Shown: positions 33,268 through 42,696, counted from the stretch's first letter. The stretch is DNA of 64,000 nt from Paenibacillus sp. PL91 (GCF_012935325.2 NZ_JABBYG020000002.1:62001-126000), one strand, 5' to 3'. Notes: generated by a model from the letters alone, not told the origin. Made by a program: numbers and translations.

Positions 33268-34056
33268 TTATAAAATAATAAAATAAAAAAGTGCAGCTAG
33301 CGCAAAGCGATAGTAAGCGAACCATGAGAGCCTGATTTTTTTCATCATGTTAATGAAAGTGACGACAGCTATCATTCCAACAATGAAAGCGGCAATTAGA
33401 CCAATCAAGAACAGCGGCAAATCCGCCATCGTTAGAAAATCCCGGCTCTTGACAAGGTCAATGCTGCTTGCACCCGCCATGATTGGCACGGAGACGATAA
33501 ACGTGAATTCCGCAGCAGCCTTCTGGCTGGTACCGAACAGCATGCCGCCTGATATCGTAGAGCCTGATCGCGAGAAGCCCGGCCAAAGGGCAAGCACCTG
33601 AAAGCAGCCGATGGCGAAAGCTTGCTTATATGTAATATCGTCGAGCTCCTCGGCGCTAGGCTTTCTCCTCACTCGATCGGCGATAATCATCAGTATTCCG
33701 CCGGCGACGAGACCGATCAAAACCTTTTGTGCTACAAAAAGTTCTCCTTTGATAAAGGAATGCAGCAGGACAGCGCAGATTCCAGCAGGTGCCATCGCAA
33801 TGATAACATGTAAAGCATTCAATCCTGATTTTTTGCCGATATTGAAATTGAGCAGGCTTGCAAATCGCTTTCGATATAGGACAAGCACAGCCAGCACCGC
33901 CCCGAATTGAATGACCACCTCGAACGTTTTCGCGCGATCACCCGTAAATTTCAGCAGCTCTGCCGTCAAAATCAAGTGGCCGGTTGACGAAACGGGCAAA
34001 AACTCCGTCAACCCTTCCACGATGCCCATAATAATGGCATTAATCAAATCGCCCAA
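33268..34056 (-). CDS. uppP: Undecaprenyl-diphosphatase (BacA family)
   Basis: Membrane phosphatase that recycles undecaprenyl pyrophosphate to the monophosphate carrier used in cell wall synthesis; overexpression gives bacitracin resistance. 262 residues, eight or so membrane segments, with the two catalytic motifs [14 protein letters not shown] (about residues 14-27) and [13 protein letters not shown] (about 160-172). Start is TTG at 34056 with GAGGGGG upstream. It stands alone; the CNNM-like gene lies 49 bases upstream on the same strand. Confidence 0.94.
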   Translation of the reverse strand: MGDLINAIIMGIVEGLTEFLPVSSTGHLILTAELLKFTGDRAKTFEVVIQFGAVLAVLVLYRKRFASLLNFNIGKKSGLNALHVIIAMAPAGICAVLLHSFIKGELFVAQKVLIGLVAGGILMIIADRVRRKPSAEELDDITYKQAFAIGCFQVLALWPGFSRSGSTISGGMLFGTSQKAAAEFTFIVSVPIMAGASSIDLVKSRDFLTMADLPLFLIGLIAAFIVGMIAVVTFINMMKKIRLSWFAYYRFALAALFYFIIL

Positions 34057-34105
34057 CGCCCGATTCCCCCTCGTAAAAAATGATTCATACTCGCTCTATT
34101 CAAGC

Positions 34106-35419
34106 TTATGCATGTCCGTATGCGTCCATCTCATTTTCAATCAAATCGGTTTGAATTTCTATTTTGCGGATTCGGTTATCGTCTCTCTCGCGAATGATGA
34201 ACGTCATATTGCCGTACGTCCACGGCTCTCCTACCGGCAGCTCCGGCATCTGATTAAACAGCCAGCCCCCAATCGAATCCACCTCTTCGCTCTCAAGATC
34301 AGTTCCGGCAGCCTCGTTCAAGTCGCTAATCAGCGCTTTACCGTTAACCAAATAACGCGACTGCTCAATGATCTCGATCTCCTTCACTTCATCCGCATCG
34401 AATTCATCACGAATTTCCCCAACAATCTCTTCAATGATGTCCTCGATCGTAATTAAACCGGCCGTACCGCCATACTCATCCAGCAGAATGGCAATATGAA
34501 CACGTTCCTGCTGCATTTTGCGAAGCAAAATGTTGATCGGCATAACCTCGGGGACGGACATAACGGTCTGCAGCAGATTCGTTACTTCAACATTCCGGTC
34601 CGTGTCATAACGCAGAAAAAACTGCTTCGTATTGAGAACCCCGATGATGTTATCCTTGCTGCCCTTGGCAACAGGAAACCGCGTATATTGCTCCTTCTTG
34701 ATCGTAGCCAAATTCTCTTCTGCAGATTGATCCGCATACAAGCAGATCATATCCGTTCGCGGCACCATGATCTCGCGAGCAAGCCTTTCATCGAAGGCAA
34801 ATATCCGGTTCACGTAGCCGAATTCGCTCTTGTTGATTTTCCCGCTTTCGTAGCTTTCCGACAAAATGATGCGAATCTCTTCCTCGGAATGCGCCTCATG
34901 CTCGCTCGCTGGCTTTAAACCAAGCAGCCGCACCAAGCCATTCGCTGAGCCGTTAAGCAGCCATATGAACGGATACATCACCTTGTAGAAGACGATGATG
35001 ATCGGAGCTGTCCATTGACTGACCTCCTCGGATTTAATGATCGCAAGCGTCTTCGGAGCAAGCTCGCCAAGCACGACATGCAAGTACGTCACAATAAGGA
35101 AAGATATGACAAACGACAATACGGAGCTTAACTCTCCTTCAATGTGAAGACGATCAAACAACGGATGCAAGATTTGCTCGACCGTCGGCTCGCCCAACCA
35201 ACCGAGGCCTAGCGCTGTTATCGTAATGCCAAGCTGGCAAGCGGATAAATAACCGTCGAGCTTGTTCGTCACCTGCTCTACCGCTCTAGCATTCTTCATT
35301 CCTTCCGCTACCATCTGATTGACACGGCTTGAGCGCATTCGAATAATGGCGAACTCCGTCGCAACGAAGAAAGCAGTAAGTACGAGCAATAACGCGAATA
35401 TTACAAGTTTTAAAATCAT
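34106..35419 (-). CDS. CNNM/CorC (HlyC) family membrane protein with CBS domains
   Basis: Probable magnesium efflux-related transporter or its regulator (old name hemolysin family). 437 residues: DUF21/CNNM membrane domain with four hydrophobic segments (about residues 1-180, including ATEFAIIRMRSSRV and LGWLGEPTVEQIL), then a CBS pair (about 215-335, starting REIMVPRTDMICL and with LLDEYGGTAGLITIEDIIEEIVGEI), and a C-terminal CorC/HlyC domain ending near IGGWLFNQMPELPVGE. GAGGGAG precedes the ATG. Close relatives in Bacillus (YhdP, MpfA) export Mg2+. Confidence 0.92.
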   Translation of the reverse strand: MILKLVIFALLLVLTAFFVATEFAIIRMRSSRVNQMVAEGMKNARAVEQVTNKLDGYLSACQLGITITALGLGWLGEPTVEQILHPLFDRLHIEGELSSVLSFVISFLIVTYLHVVLGELAPKTLAIIKSEEVSQWTAPIIIVFYKVMYPFIWLLNGSANGLVRLLGLKPASEHEAHSEEEIRIILSESYESGKINKSEFGYVNRIFAFDERLAREIMVPRTDMICLYADQSAEENLATIKKEQYTRFPVAKGSKDNIIGVLNTKQFFLRYDTDRNVEVTNLLQTVMSVPEVMPINILLRKMQQERVHIAILLDEYGGTAGLITIEDIIEEIVGEIRDEFDADEVKEIEIIEQSRYLVNGKALISDLNEAAGTDLESEEVDSIGGWLFNQMPELPVGEPWTYGNMTFIIRERDDNRIRKIEIQTDLIENEMDAYGHA

Positions 35420-35451
35420 AGTTATCTCCCTCTTTTCGAATGGAGATGCTA

Positions 35452-35811
35452 TTAGTAGCCTACCTCAACCGATGCATTAACGATATAGATCAAATCGTTC
35501 TTATCATCTTTGTCAGGAAGTACTACACCGCTGGTTGTCAGCATGCCGCCGTCCATCAGCTCAACAGTCACATGACCATAAGGCAGCACGGCTTTTACCT
35601 GTTCGATATCAAGAAGCTCATGATCGCATGGAAGCGCAAGCCTGACCCGCACCTTCATGTTATCGAGCGACCCGCCAGGCAGAACAGACCGCAGTCCGGG
35701 CATCGAATTGTGGTGAATCGCGTTTTGAACCGCACGCACCGATGCCTTCGTAATATTTTGACCGTGAAGATCGCATCCCATGCCTATTTCTATAAAAAAT
35801 AAGTTGTCCAC
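35452..35811 (-). CDS. Lin0512 family protein
   Basis: A 119-residue protein matching the Lin0512 family of small conserved proteins of unknown function. Typical segments are FIEIGMGCDLHGQN near the N terminus, AVQNAIHHNSMPGL and PDKDDKNDLIYIVNASVEVGY at the end. No signal peptide; likely a cytoplasmic, oligomeric, alpha/beta protein. Start is GTG at 35811 with GGGAGAGG eight bases upstream. It lies 32 bases before the CNNM gene on the same strand and may be cotranscribed with it. Confidence 0.85.
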   Translation of the reverse strand: MDNLFFIEIGMGCDLHGQNITKASVRAVQNAIHHNSMPGLRSVLPGGSLDNMKVRVRLALPCDHELLDIEQVKAVLPYGHVTVELMDGGMLTTSGVVLPDKDDKNDLIYIVNASVEVGY

Positions 35812-35858
35812 TTAAATATCCTCTCCCTTATTTATACATTTGATACATGCTAGCTCCA

Positions 35859-37007
35859 TTACCAAGGCACATCATCGTTAGGTCCGGCGCCTTCACCTGC
35901 GGGCGTGTAGCTGTAACCGGAATCAGCGTCTTCAGGCGGCTTCCTGCTTCCAATGCGTGGCATAACATCGACCAAATCTAGCGGCTGTACCAGCTCGACA
36001 GGCGACATGCCTTTCTCAAATTGGAAGGCGTCTCCTTCGATCACGACAACATATCTGCCGTTATGCTTGGCAAAATGGATAGCATCGCCAAAATCGGCAA
36101 GCAGCCCCTTCACCGTTACGCTATCCAGCTTGAATGAAAACGGCAGATCCGGCTTTTGCTCGACAAGCGCTGCTGCAGCCACCTCTACTTGCTCCGGCGT
36201 CCACCACTCCTGCAGGTCGCGCTTCTCGCTTGCCGCCCACACCTCAACCGCATTTTCTTCCTCACGGCGCTCGGAGCTCTCATCCTCCTGCCACTTGTCG
36301 GCAATATATTGATGGACCATTTCGACTACCTGCTCACCCATAACCTCTGGCAAAGGCTTCTCATAGGAAACATATTTCAGGAAGTCCTCAAAATACCGCG
36401 CATGCGACGCCTGATGAATTTTCAGCTCCCAATGCTCAAGCATCCCCTCCTCCGGCATATGCGGATATTGGATGGACTTGATGCTGCGAGCGCTTATCGC
36501 CATTTCCACCTGCGAGATCAAGTTTTTCTCATCGGAAATTCTAGCGATCTTCGGCTCGAAATCACATTTGAGCAAAAACAGGAACGGCTCGTCGAAATAC
36601 GTATTCAGCTTGGACAAGGCAATGATAAAGGCTCCGCCACGCACTGCGCTCGTATCCATATAAATCCGAACAAGCTCGTCCGCGATGCCGATAAAACGCT
36701 CCTTCGAGTCAGCGTCACGGAGACGTTGGAACAGGTTGTAGTTTTGGTTGCTTCCGAGCTCATAGCCGGGCTCTACCATAAAACGACCGATTTTGGTAGG
36801 AGCTCCCGCGGAGTTCGGGTTGCGCTCAACCTTCCTTTTGACGATACGCTTAAACTCATCATCCAAAAACTTCTGAATCTCGCTATCCTCGTACGTATCC
36901 TCTTCTAGTGTCTGATAATGCTTAAATCGCTTGCCAGATGAGGTTGCGCTCTCCTCTCCATCGGTATGAATAACGAAAAAAGATAAATATTGCATATTAA
37001 AATCCAC
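35859..37007 (-). CDS. DUF3900-like protein
   Basis: A 382-residue cytoplasmic protein. The N-terminal 280 residues (starting MQYLSFFVIHTDGEES and containing RGGAFIIALSKLNTYFDEPFLFLLKCDFEP) resemble the DUF3900 family of Bacillaceae and Paenibacillaceae, function unknown. The C-terminal part has a short beta-rich region and an acidic, glycine-rich tail (EGAGPNDDVPW). GTG at 37007 is preferred because GGAGG lies ten bases upstream. Slightly reminiscent of nucleoid-associated NdpA-like proteins in layout, but I see no decisive motif. Confidence 0.65.
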   Translation of the reverse strand: MDFNMQYLSFFVIHTDGEESATSSGKRFKHYQTLEEDTYEDSEIQKFLDDEFKRIVKRKVERNPNSAGAPTKIGRFMVEPGYELGSNQNYNLFQRLRDADSKERFIGIADELVRIYMDTSAVRGGAFIIALSKLNTYFDEPFLFLLKCDFEPKIARISDEKNLISQVEMAISARSIKSIQYPHMPEEGMLEHWELKIHQASHARYFEDFLKYVSYEKPLPEVMGEQVVEMVHQYIADKWQEDESSERREEENAVEVWAASEKRDLQEWWTPEQVEVAAAALVEQKPDLPFSFKLDSVTVKGLLADFGDAIHFAKHNGRYVVVIEGDAFQFEKGMSPVELVQPLDLVDVMPRIGSRKPPEDADSGYSYTPAGEGAGPNDDVPW

Positions 37008-37528
37008 GTTAATAATTCCTCCAAGCGGGCTAATGTCATCTCCTTAGGATAGCATATCTCTCCTCTTCATGACATCAGACGGGAGAACCTCGCACGCATT
37101 CGCCATCATCTCAAAGTTCGGAGAGGGGGGGGGCGTTAGCAGCATGATTCATTGGAACTGGAACTAGGGACGAGTCTGGAGCTAGCATGTAATTAAATAA
37201 GGTATGAAACTATTTTCAACCAATTTTCCGTTTTTAAATCAGAAGGACATGTAAGGATGAATATGAAGAGGCGTAATCGGCTGCGAGCAGAAAAAATCGC
37301 ATTCCTTAAAAAGACGTTCATCGGGGGTATTATGTAACATAAAGCTGGAGGAATTTGCTAGAGGTAATCAAGGCTTGCTTTGGACGCTTCAAACACCATA
37401 TCCTCTTCTCTCTTCCATATGGCTCAAACGGCGGCTTCACGCTTCCGGGTGGGGGCGTGCCAATCGTCTCGTTAAACGAACAGGACCGCCGATTTGATGC
37501 GCAAGGATTTGCTGGAAAAAGAAGCGGC
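37008..37528. other. 520-base stretch without an assured gene
   Basis: Between the DUF3900-like gene and the 3' end of the nitric oxide synthase gene. It contains a run of nine G residues (37125-37133), a possible basic 26-codon peptide on the plus strand (37257-37337, with AAGG before its ATG), and next to it a TTG-started plus-strand frame (37355-37630) that runs antisense into the synthase 3' end. None is supported enough to call a gene. No clear terminator for the synthase gene was found. Confidence 0.5.
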
Positions 37529-38626
37529 TTAATATGGAGCTGCCTGATAACGGTAAGCCGGCGACCGCTCCGCATCATCGAAGCTGCGATGCCAGATGCC
37601 GTTCGTTGCGGGCGACATCGGCGGTATTAGCCATGACCAGCGCCCGGTCACTGCTCTGCCTTGATCCTGCTCCTGCTTCTCGAAGCGAAGGAACTGCTCG
37701 GCAGCCGTATGGTGATCGACAATGCTGATACCATGTTTTTTGAATGAGTGAAGCACGGCAGCATTCAGCTCCACTAACGCGCGGTCCTTCCAAAGCGAAG
37801 TATTTGTCGTCGTATCGAACTCGAAGAGCTTGGCGACGGTTGGCAACTGATTATAGCGATCGATATCCGATAGGTTTCTAGCCCCTATTTCCGTTCCCAT
37901 ATACCAGCCGTTAAACGGGGCTGCAGCATAAGAAATGCCTCCGATCTCAAGCTCCATATCCGATATAAAAGGAACAGCGTACCATTGCAGCTCCAATTGC
38001 TGAAAAGCGATATGGTCCGGATGCGTTAAGGGCACCTCGAGCACCGTCTCACTAGGCAATGGATACCACTTCGGCGCTTTCCCTTCCATCTGGATGACGA
38101 GCGGCAGCACGTCAAATCTTGTCCCTTCGCCGCTCCAACCGAGCTTCTGGCAGGCTTCAGTAAAGGCAAGCGATGCCGAGTCGCCAACGATCACATTATT
38201 TTTACGGTAACCCGCATAACGAACAAGCTGATGATTCCATATCCTTAAGCGGTTATGCGAATGGTTAGCCGGGAAAATAGTAATCGCAGGACGAATTCGT
38301 CCGCTATTGGTTGCATAGCTCATATGCTTGAAAATGCGATTTGCCGCATCGTTCTCATCCACTACATCACGGGCGTCAAACACTTCAAGCGTTTGCCAAA
38401 ATAATCGGCCGATGCAGCGGTTGTTGTTCCGCCATGCCATTTTCGCGCCATGCTTAAGCTCTTCATAGGAATGCGAGTAGTAACCTGTACGCTCAATCTG
38501 CTCCAAAGCCTGCTCGATTCGGCGCTTTGCATCCTCTTCGCTCTTCCCAAGCTCATAGTAAGCTTCACCCAAAAAAGCCGTTGCTTGCTCAGCTATCTTT
38601 TTCGCCGTTGTCGTTGTCATCATCAT
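37529..38626 (-). CDS. nos: Bacterial nitric oxide synthase, oxygenase domain
   Basis: Heme enzyme that oxidises L-arginine to citrulline and nitric oxide. The 365-residue protein corresponds to the oxygenase domain alone, as in Bacillus. The heme-thiolate cysteine is C71 in WRNNNRCIGR; the substrate-site region shows PFNGWYMGTEIGARNLSD with the arginine-binding glutamate, and SWLIPPMSPATNGIWHR forms the C-terminal pterin/dimer region. No reductase domain is attached, so electrons must come from flavodoxins or a separate reductase. The start (ATG repeated three times at 38626-38618, GAGGCGA before) overlaps the EcsC gene end by up to 38 bases. Confidence 0.95.
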   Translation of the reverse strand: MMMTTTTAKKIAEQATAFLGEAYYELGKSEEDAKRRIEQALEQIERTGYYSHSYEELKHGAKMAWRNNNRCIGRLFWQTLEVFDARDVVDENDAANRIFKHMSYATNSGRIRPAITIFPANHSHNRLRIWNHQLVRYAGYRKNNVIVGDSASLAFTEACQKLGWSGEGTRFDVLPLVIQMEGKAPKWYPLPSETVLEVPLTHPDHIAFQQLELQWYAVPFISDMELEIGGISYAAAPFNGWYMGTEIGARNLSDIDRYNQLPTVAKLFEFDTTTNTSLWKDRALVELNAAVLHSFKKHGISIVDHHTAAEQFLRFEKQEQDQGRAVTGRWSWLIPPMSPATNGIWHRSFDDAERSPAYRYQAAPY

Positions 38627-39470
38627 TCGCCTCGTTCTCCGCTAGCTTTAACCATATTCTGCGCTTTCTATAAAGCATCGTAGCCGCTTCCGACACATCG
38701 TTCAGCATGCCTCGATTGATAAAAGCTCCAAATAGCATGCCTGCAATCGGGATCATTTGGAACAGCTTCTTCCAGCCAAAATTATCGCGGTAAACCGTGA
38801 CAACCTCCCGCCAGCCCTGCAGCTGCGACATCATTTGATTGCTGCGGCTCGTTTTGTCGTAAGCGCTTAGCTCTTCCAAAATCGCTTTTTTTCCTACAAT
38901 ATCAGAAGAAGCGAATTGCATAACCTTAACGGCGAAGATGCGCTCCTCCTTGAGCTTGGGATCGAAGCCATAGCAGATCGCGATCTCTTGAATAATTTTT
39001 AGCGATAGACCAAGAACAGCCGGAATATCAACCGCCAGCGTAAAAATGCCGCCTATGCCTGTCGTCGCGCCTTGAAGCGTTGCAATCGCCGAGCGGCTTG
39101 AGGCTAACTGCTCCGCGCTTCTATTCATGACGGATAGCGGCATCGCTGCAACGTCGTTAATCGTAAGCTGTTCCTCTTCCGCATTGGAAGCGGCGGCCAC
39201 CTTGTCCGCGTTGCGCTGCATGCGTCCGATGACCGAGCGTTCGGAAATGAGATATTTCCCTCCGGTTTGAATGTAGCTCCCAATCTCGTCTACCGCTTGT
39301 CCAATCTTCTCTTGAATAAACTTTGGCGTTACTTTGTCGAGCAGCATAAACGGCAGCCGTCCCAGCTTCTCCCAAAACCATATATCCTTCTGGCTGCTCT
39401 CCCATAAAGCAATCTCGCGCAAAGCAGCTTGCAATTGCTCTTCCGTATCGCTATTAGACTGCAACTTCAT
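38589..39470 (-). CDS. EcsC family protein
   Basis: A 293-residue protein of the EcsC family, a predicted membrane-associated protein of unclear biochemical role (ecsC follows the EcsAB transporter in B. subtilis). The central segment AIATLQGATTGIGGIFTLAVDIPAVLGLSLKIIQEIA is the hydrophobic glycine-rich core of the family, and a second hydrophobic stretch lies near residue 240 (LFQMIPIAGMLFGAFINRG). AAGGAGA is placed right for the ATG at 39470. Its last 38 bases overlap the nitric oxide synthase start, so translation of the two is probably coupled. Confidence 0.85.
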   Translation of the reverse strand: MKLQSNSDTEEQLQAALREIALWESSQKDIWFWEKLGRLPFMLLDKVTPKFIQEKIGQAVDEIGSYIQTGGKYLISERSVIGRMQRNADKVAAASNAEEEQLTINDVAAMPLSVMNRSAEQLASSRSAIATLQGATTGIGGIFTLAVDIPAVLGLSLKIIQEIAICYGFDPKLKEERIFAVKVMQFASSDIVGKKAILEELSAYDKTSRSNQMMSQLQGWREVVTVYRDNFGWKKLFQMIPIAGMLFGAFINRGMLNDVSEAATMLYRKRRIWLKLAENEANDDDNDNGEKDS

Positions 39471-39527
39471 CACTCTCCTTCATCGTTGTAATACGCAGGC
39501 ATTCCGCAATCGGATTCGTCGTTCACA

Positions 39528-40190
39528 TTATTGATCCAATCTGCGTCCCGTAAACAACAGCATCACGAAGGAAAAAGCGATGATCGCAATCGTCCAAGCC
39601 CATGCCATCCCCGTTTCTCCAGTCTCCACCGCAATATAAATGGCAGTCGGAACCGTTTGCGTTCGTCCGGGTATATTGCCAGCGATCATCAAGGTTGCGC
39701 CAAACTCGCCGATGCTCCTTGCAAATCCAAGCAGGTACGCTGTCACCAGTGAACGCTTGGCTAACGGCAGCGTAATAAAGCGCAGCACCTGCAGCTCGCT
39801 TCCGCCAGCGGAGCGTGCTGCATCCTCCAAATGACGGTCTACAGATAGAAAGCCGACCTTCATCGTCTGGTAAACGAGCGGAAACGCAACAATGACCGCC
39901 GCGATAATCGCGGCGATCCATGAGAATACGATAGGTTGAGCAAATAACCATTCATAGGCCTGTCCGATCCAGCTTCCACGACCCAGTAATAGCAGCAGAA
40001 TGAAGCCAACGACGGTCGGTGGCAAAACGAGCGGCAGCATAAATATCGTTTCTATGATGCTTTTTCCTTTAAAGGAATGCTGCGTCATGAAGCGAGCGGC
40101 CAGCATTCCGATTATAGCAACTATGATGCTTGCAAATAGTGATACTTTTAAAGAGAGCGCTACTGGCGGCAGCCATACGTCCCAATTCAT
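39528..40190 (-). CDS. modB: Molybdate ABC transporter permease
   Basis: Membrane subunit of a molybdate importer, 220 residues with five or six helices. The EAA loop EFGATLMIAGNIPGRTQTVP near residue 160 is distinctive for ModB and contacts ModC. GGAGGCATGCGAC precedes the ATG. Neither a ModA binding-protein gene nor a ModC ATPase gene lies beside it: upstream on the same strand is the helD-like gene, downstream ecsC. The partners must be encoded elsewhere. Molybdate is needed for the xanthine dehydrogenase encoded at 5.2-9.0 kb. Confidence 0.92.
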   Translation of the reverse strand: MNWDVWLPPVALSLKVSLFASIIVAIIGMLAARFMTQHSFKGKSIIETIFMLPLVLPPTVVGFILLLLLGRGSWIGQAYEWLFAQPIVFSWIAAIIAAVIVAFPLVYQTMKVGFLSVDRHLEDAARSAGGSELQVLRFITLPLAKRSLVTAYLLGFARSIGEFGATLMIAGNIPGRTQTVPTAIYIAVETGETGMAWAWTIAIIAFSFVMLLFTGRRLDQ

Positions 40191-40238
40191 GTCGCATGCC
40201 TCCGGTTAGACGTTATAATGCTCCCTATTATATCGAAG

Positions 40239-42323
40239 TTAGGCGTGTTCGCCCAGCAGAGATGTGAGATTTCCGCGATAAAACAGCTTTAACATATGCA
40301 AAGCACGCGTACAGCCGACATAGAGCAGCTTCGAATCAAGCGGCGTATACGCAGTATCGCTTGCATCGGCAATCAGCACCGCATCGAATTCCAGCCCTTT
40401 CGATAAATAGACCGGCACGACCGACAAGCCGCCGCCATAAGCGGGCTGCTTGCTCTGCACAAGGGATGCGTCCAAGCCGCTATCTGTCAAATGCCGATAA
40501 ATTTCCTCGCATTCAAGCGCCGTACGGCCGATGACGGAGATCGTTTCGTATTCGCCCTTTGCTTGCCATTCCCGAACGGTGGCTTCAAGCGAAGCAAGCC
40601 ATTTCTCGCTCGCAACCGGCTCTGCAGCCACGGCATCGCCGCTGCGGAATACAGGAACGGCAGGCTTGACGCCTCCGGTCATGCCGCCTAATATTTTGTT
40701 CGCGAATTCGATAATTTCCATCGTCGAGCGATAGCTTCGATTCAGCTCATAGAAGCCTATCTGCTCCTCTTCGAACAATGCGGTCAGCTCAGACCAGCTC
40801 TGCACGCCGGTATAAGCATGAATGCCTTGCTGCAAATCGCCTAGCACGGTCATTGATGCCGTTCTTTGGCAGAGGCGCAGCACTTCAAGCTGAAATGGAG
40901 AATAATCCTGCGCTTCGTCAATGACGATATGATCGAATGCCTGCTTCGGCAAGCCGAACAGCTGAAGCTGGATATAAGCTAGAGGCGCCAAATCCTCGGC
41001 TGCTGCGATTCCCTTTTTCAACCGGTCGGCCGTAGCAGCTGCAATGGCTTTTGGAATGCCGCCTGCAAGCTGCTTCCCGCTGAAGAGAGACGCATAGAGC
41101 TGGACAGATGTATAGGCCGGAATTTTTTTCGTATAGCTGTTAAACTTGGTGAGCGCCTTCGCCCGAATCTTCTTATCGACGATTCCCTTCATCTTCAGCT
41201 CCGACTCGAACCAACGCCGGATGCGGCTAACGAGCCGATCCCGCTTCTTCATAAGCGTCTCATCGCCATAATCGGTTTCGTACCATTCGCGCATGAGCAC
41301 CGGAGACAGCTCAAGCCCGTCAATTGGCACAAACGAAGTAGTCGGTACGATTCGCTGCTCAAAATCGGCTATTCGCTCGTCGACAATGGCTTTAAAAGCC
41401 AAATTCCCTTTATAACGACCGGAAGCATGCTCGATCTCTTCGGCGGTCCGACGCTCTTCGAACCAATAAGCCATCGCATCGGAAGGATCGCTGACCGTTA
41501 TCGTCTTCTCTAGCAACTCTAGCGACCAATCGCTAAAGGTCGTCTGCTGAATATCACCGACGCCGAGCTCTGGCAGCACGCCGGATATGTAGTCGAGAAA
41601 CATGCGGTTTGGCGCGAAAATAATCATTCGCTCTGCTCGCATCCGATCGGCATATTGATAAAGAAGAAACGCAAGGCGGTGCAGCGCTACGGTCGTTTTA
41701 CCGCTCCCCGCTACCCCTTGAATAAACAAGACCTTGTTGCGGTCCGCACGGATAATCCGGTCCTGCTCGCCCTGAATCGTCGAGACGATATCCCGCAGTT
41801 TATTATCCTTGTTCTCGCCAAGCCGATATAATAGAAATTCGTCAGTGACCGAGCCTTCCTCCTGGCCTCGTACGTAGCTGTCGACCAATCGGACAATCTC
41901 TCCCTGACGAATCATGAAATTCCGCTTTAAATGAACATAGCCTTCGATCTCTCCGTCAGGCGATTCATAGGATGCAGGCGCCTCGCCTCCTGTGAAGGAA
42001 TAGAATACGCTGGCTGCCGGGGCACGCCAGTCGATGACGAGCAGCTCGTTGCTGCCTTGCTTGGCGACGCCTGCTTTTCCAATATATAATGGCTTCTGCT
42101 CGCTGGCAGGCAGCTCCTGAAAATCGATGCGGCCAAAGTAAGGCTCACGCTTCGAAATTTCAAGCCGCAGTCTCCGTTCCTCTTGCTGCAAATCGAGCAT
42201 TTGCTCCGTAAAATCATCGCCTTTGTAGCGCGGGCCGATTGCTTGGAGCTGAGCCATAATGTCACGCAATGATTCTGTTAATCGTTCTTGCTCTTCTTGA
42301 TAGGCACTTTGAACGGTTGTCAT
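40239..42323 (-). CDS. helD: HelD-like RNA polymerase recycling ATPase (UvrD/SF1 helicase family)
   Basis: Superfamily 1 ATPase of 694 residues. The N-terminal coiled-coil arm (about residues 1-60, QEEQERLTESLRDIM) resembles the part of HelD that enters the polymerase secondary channel; next is the IDWRAPAASVFYSF segment typical of the family, Walker A QGVAGSGKTTVALHRLAF near residue 205, Walker B HIVIDEAQDYSPFQ near 460 and motif VIGRTALECEEIY/YLSKGLEFDAVLIADA in the C half. Slightly shorter than B. subtilis HelD (774). It displaces stalled RNA polymerase from DNA. A consensus GGAGGT precedes the ATG. Apparently monocistronic. Confidence 0.88.
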   Translation of the reverse strand: MTTVQSAYQEEQERLTESLRDIMAQLQAIGPRYKGDDFTEQMLDLQQEERRLRLEISKREPYFGRIDFQELPASEQKPLYIGKAGVAKQGSNELLVIDWRAPAASVFYSFTGGEAPASYESPDGEIEGYVHLKRNFMIRQGEIVRLVDSYVRGQEEGSVTDEFLLYRLGENKDNKLRDIVSTIQGEQDRIIRADRNKVLFIQGVAGSGKTTVALHRLAFLLYQYADRMRAERMIIFAPNRMFLDYISGVLPELGVGDIQQTTFSDWSLELLEKTITVSDPSDAMAYWFEERRTAEEIEHASGRYKGNLAFKAIVDERIADFEQRIVPTTSFVPIDGLELSPVLMREWYETDYGDETLMKKRDRLVSRIRRWFESELKMKGIVDKKIRAKALTKFNSYTKKIPAYTSVQLYASLFSGKQLAGGIPKAIAAATADRLKKGIAAAEDLAPLAYIQLQLFGLPKQAFDHIVIDEAQDYSPFQLEVLRLCQRTASMTVLGDLQQGIHAYTGVQSWSELTALFEEEQIGFYELNRSYRSTMEIIEFANKILGGMTGGVKPAVPVFRSGDAVAAEPVASEKWLASLEATVREWQAKGEYETISVIGRTALECEEIYRHLTDSGLDASLVQSKQPAYGGGLSVVPVYLSKGLEFDAVLIADASDTAYTPLDSKLLYVGCTRALHMLKLFYRGNLTSLLGEHA

Positions 42324-42355
42324 GTCAGTTACCTCCTAAGTTTTGGATGGCTGGA

Positions 42356-42398
42356 AAATAAAAAAGAGAAGCCCCAATATAACATAGGACGGCTTCTC
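42356..42398 (-). terminator. Rho-independent terminator after the DUF1294 gene
   Basis: Stem GAGAAGCC/GGCTTCTC (42391-42398, 42366-42373) followed on the minus strand by TTTTTTATTTT. It lies eight bases after the DUF1294 stop and separates it from the helD-like gene. Confidence 0.8.
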
Positions 42399-42405
42399 AA
42401 AGCAA

Positions 42406-42696
42406 TCAAGAGTTTACGATCATTCCAATGAGCCATACAGCTCCAATGATAAGCAATAAATTAAGACCAAACAGAAAAGGAATGCCTACAGTAAAGGAGC
42501 GATGCTTCGTTTTGTGACGCCAAGCTTTCATCGCAAGCCATGTGCCTCCCGCACCGCCGATCGCGCTAAGCAGAAAAAGCCGTTTTTCCGGCACGCGCCT
42601 CCTTTGCTTCTTGGCACTCTTTTTATCAACGCCCATCAATGCAAAGGAATAGCAGTTAATCAATAGCAAATAAACAATCAATATATAGATGGCCAT
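42406..42696 (-). CDS. DUF1294 family small membrane protein
   Basis: A 96-residue membrane protein with three hydrophobic segments. The pattern SFALMGVDKKSAKKQRRRVPEK followed by LFLLSAIGGAGGTWLAM and RHKTKHRSF is diagnostic of DUF1294, a family of unknown function. GAGAGGA lies about 12 bases before the ATG. It follows the HrpB gene by 65 bases, which contain a weak terminator. Confidence 0.9.
   Translation of the reverse strand: MAIYILIVYLLLINCYSFALMGVDKKSAKKQRRRVPEKRLFLLSAIGGAGGTWLAMKAWRHKTKHRSFTVGIPFLFGLNLLLIIGAVWLIGMIVNS

Noticed and set aside
36156..36908. 250-codon plus-strand frame opposite the DUF3900-like gene
   Set aside because: Antisense shadow; composition follows from the codon bias of the real gene and no binding site is present.
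37330..37578. 82-codon minus-strand frame downstream of nos
   Set aside because: Overlaps the nos 3' end in another frame, has no ribosome site and looks non-protein-like.
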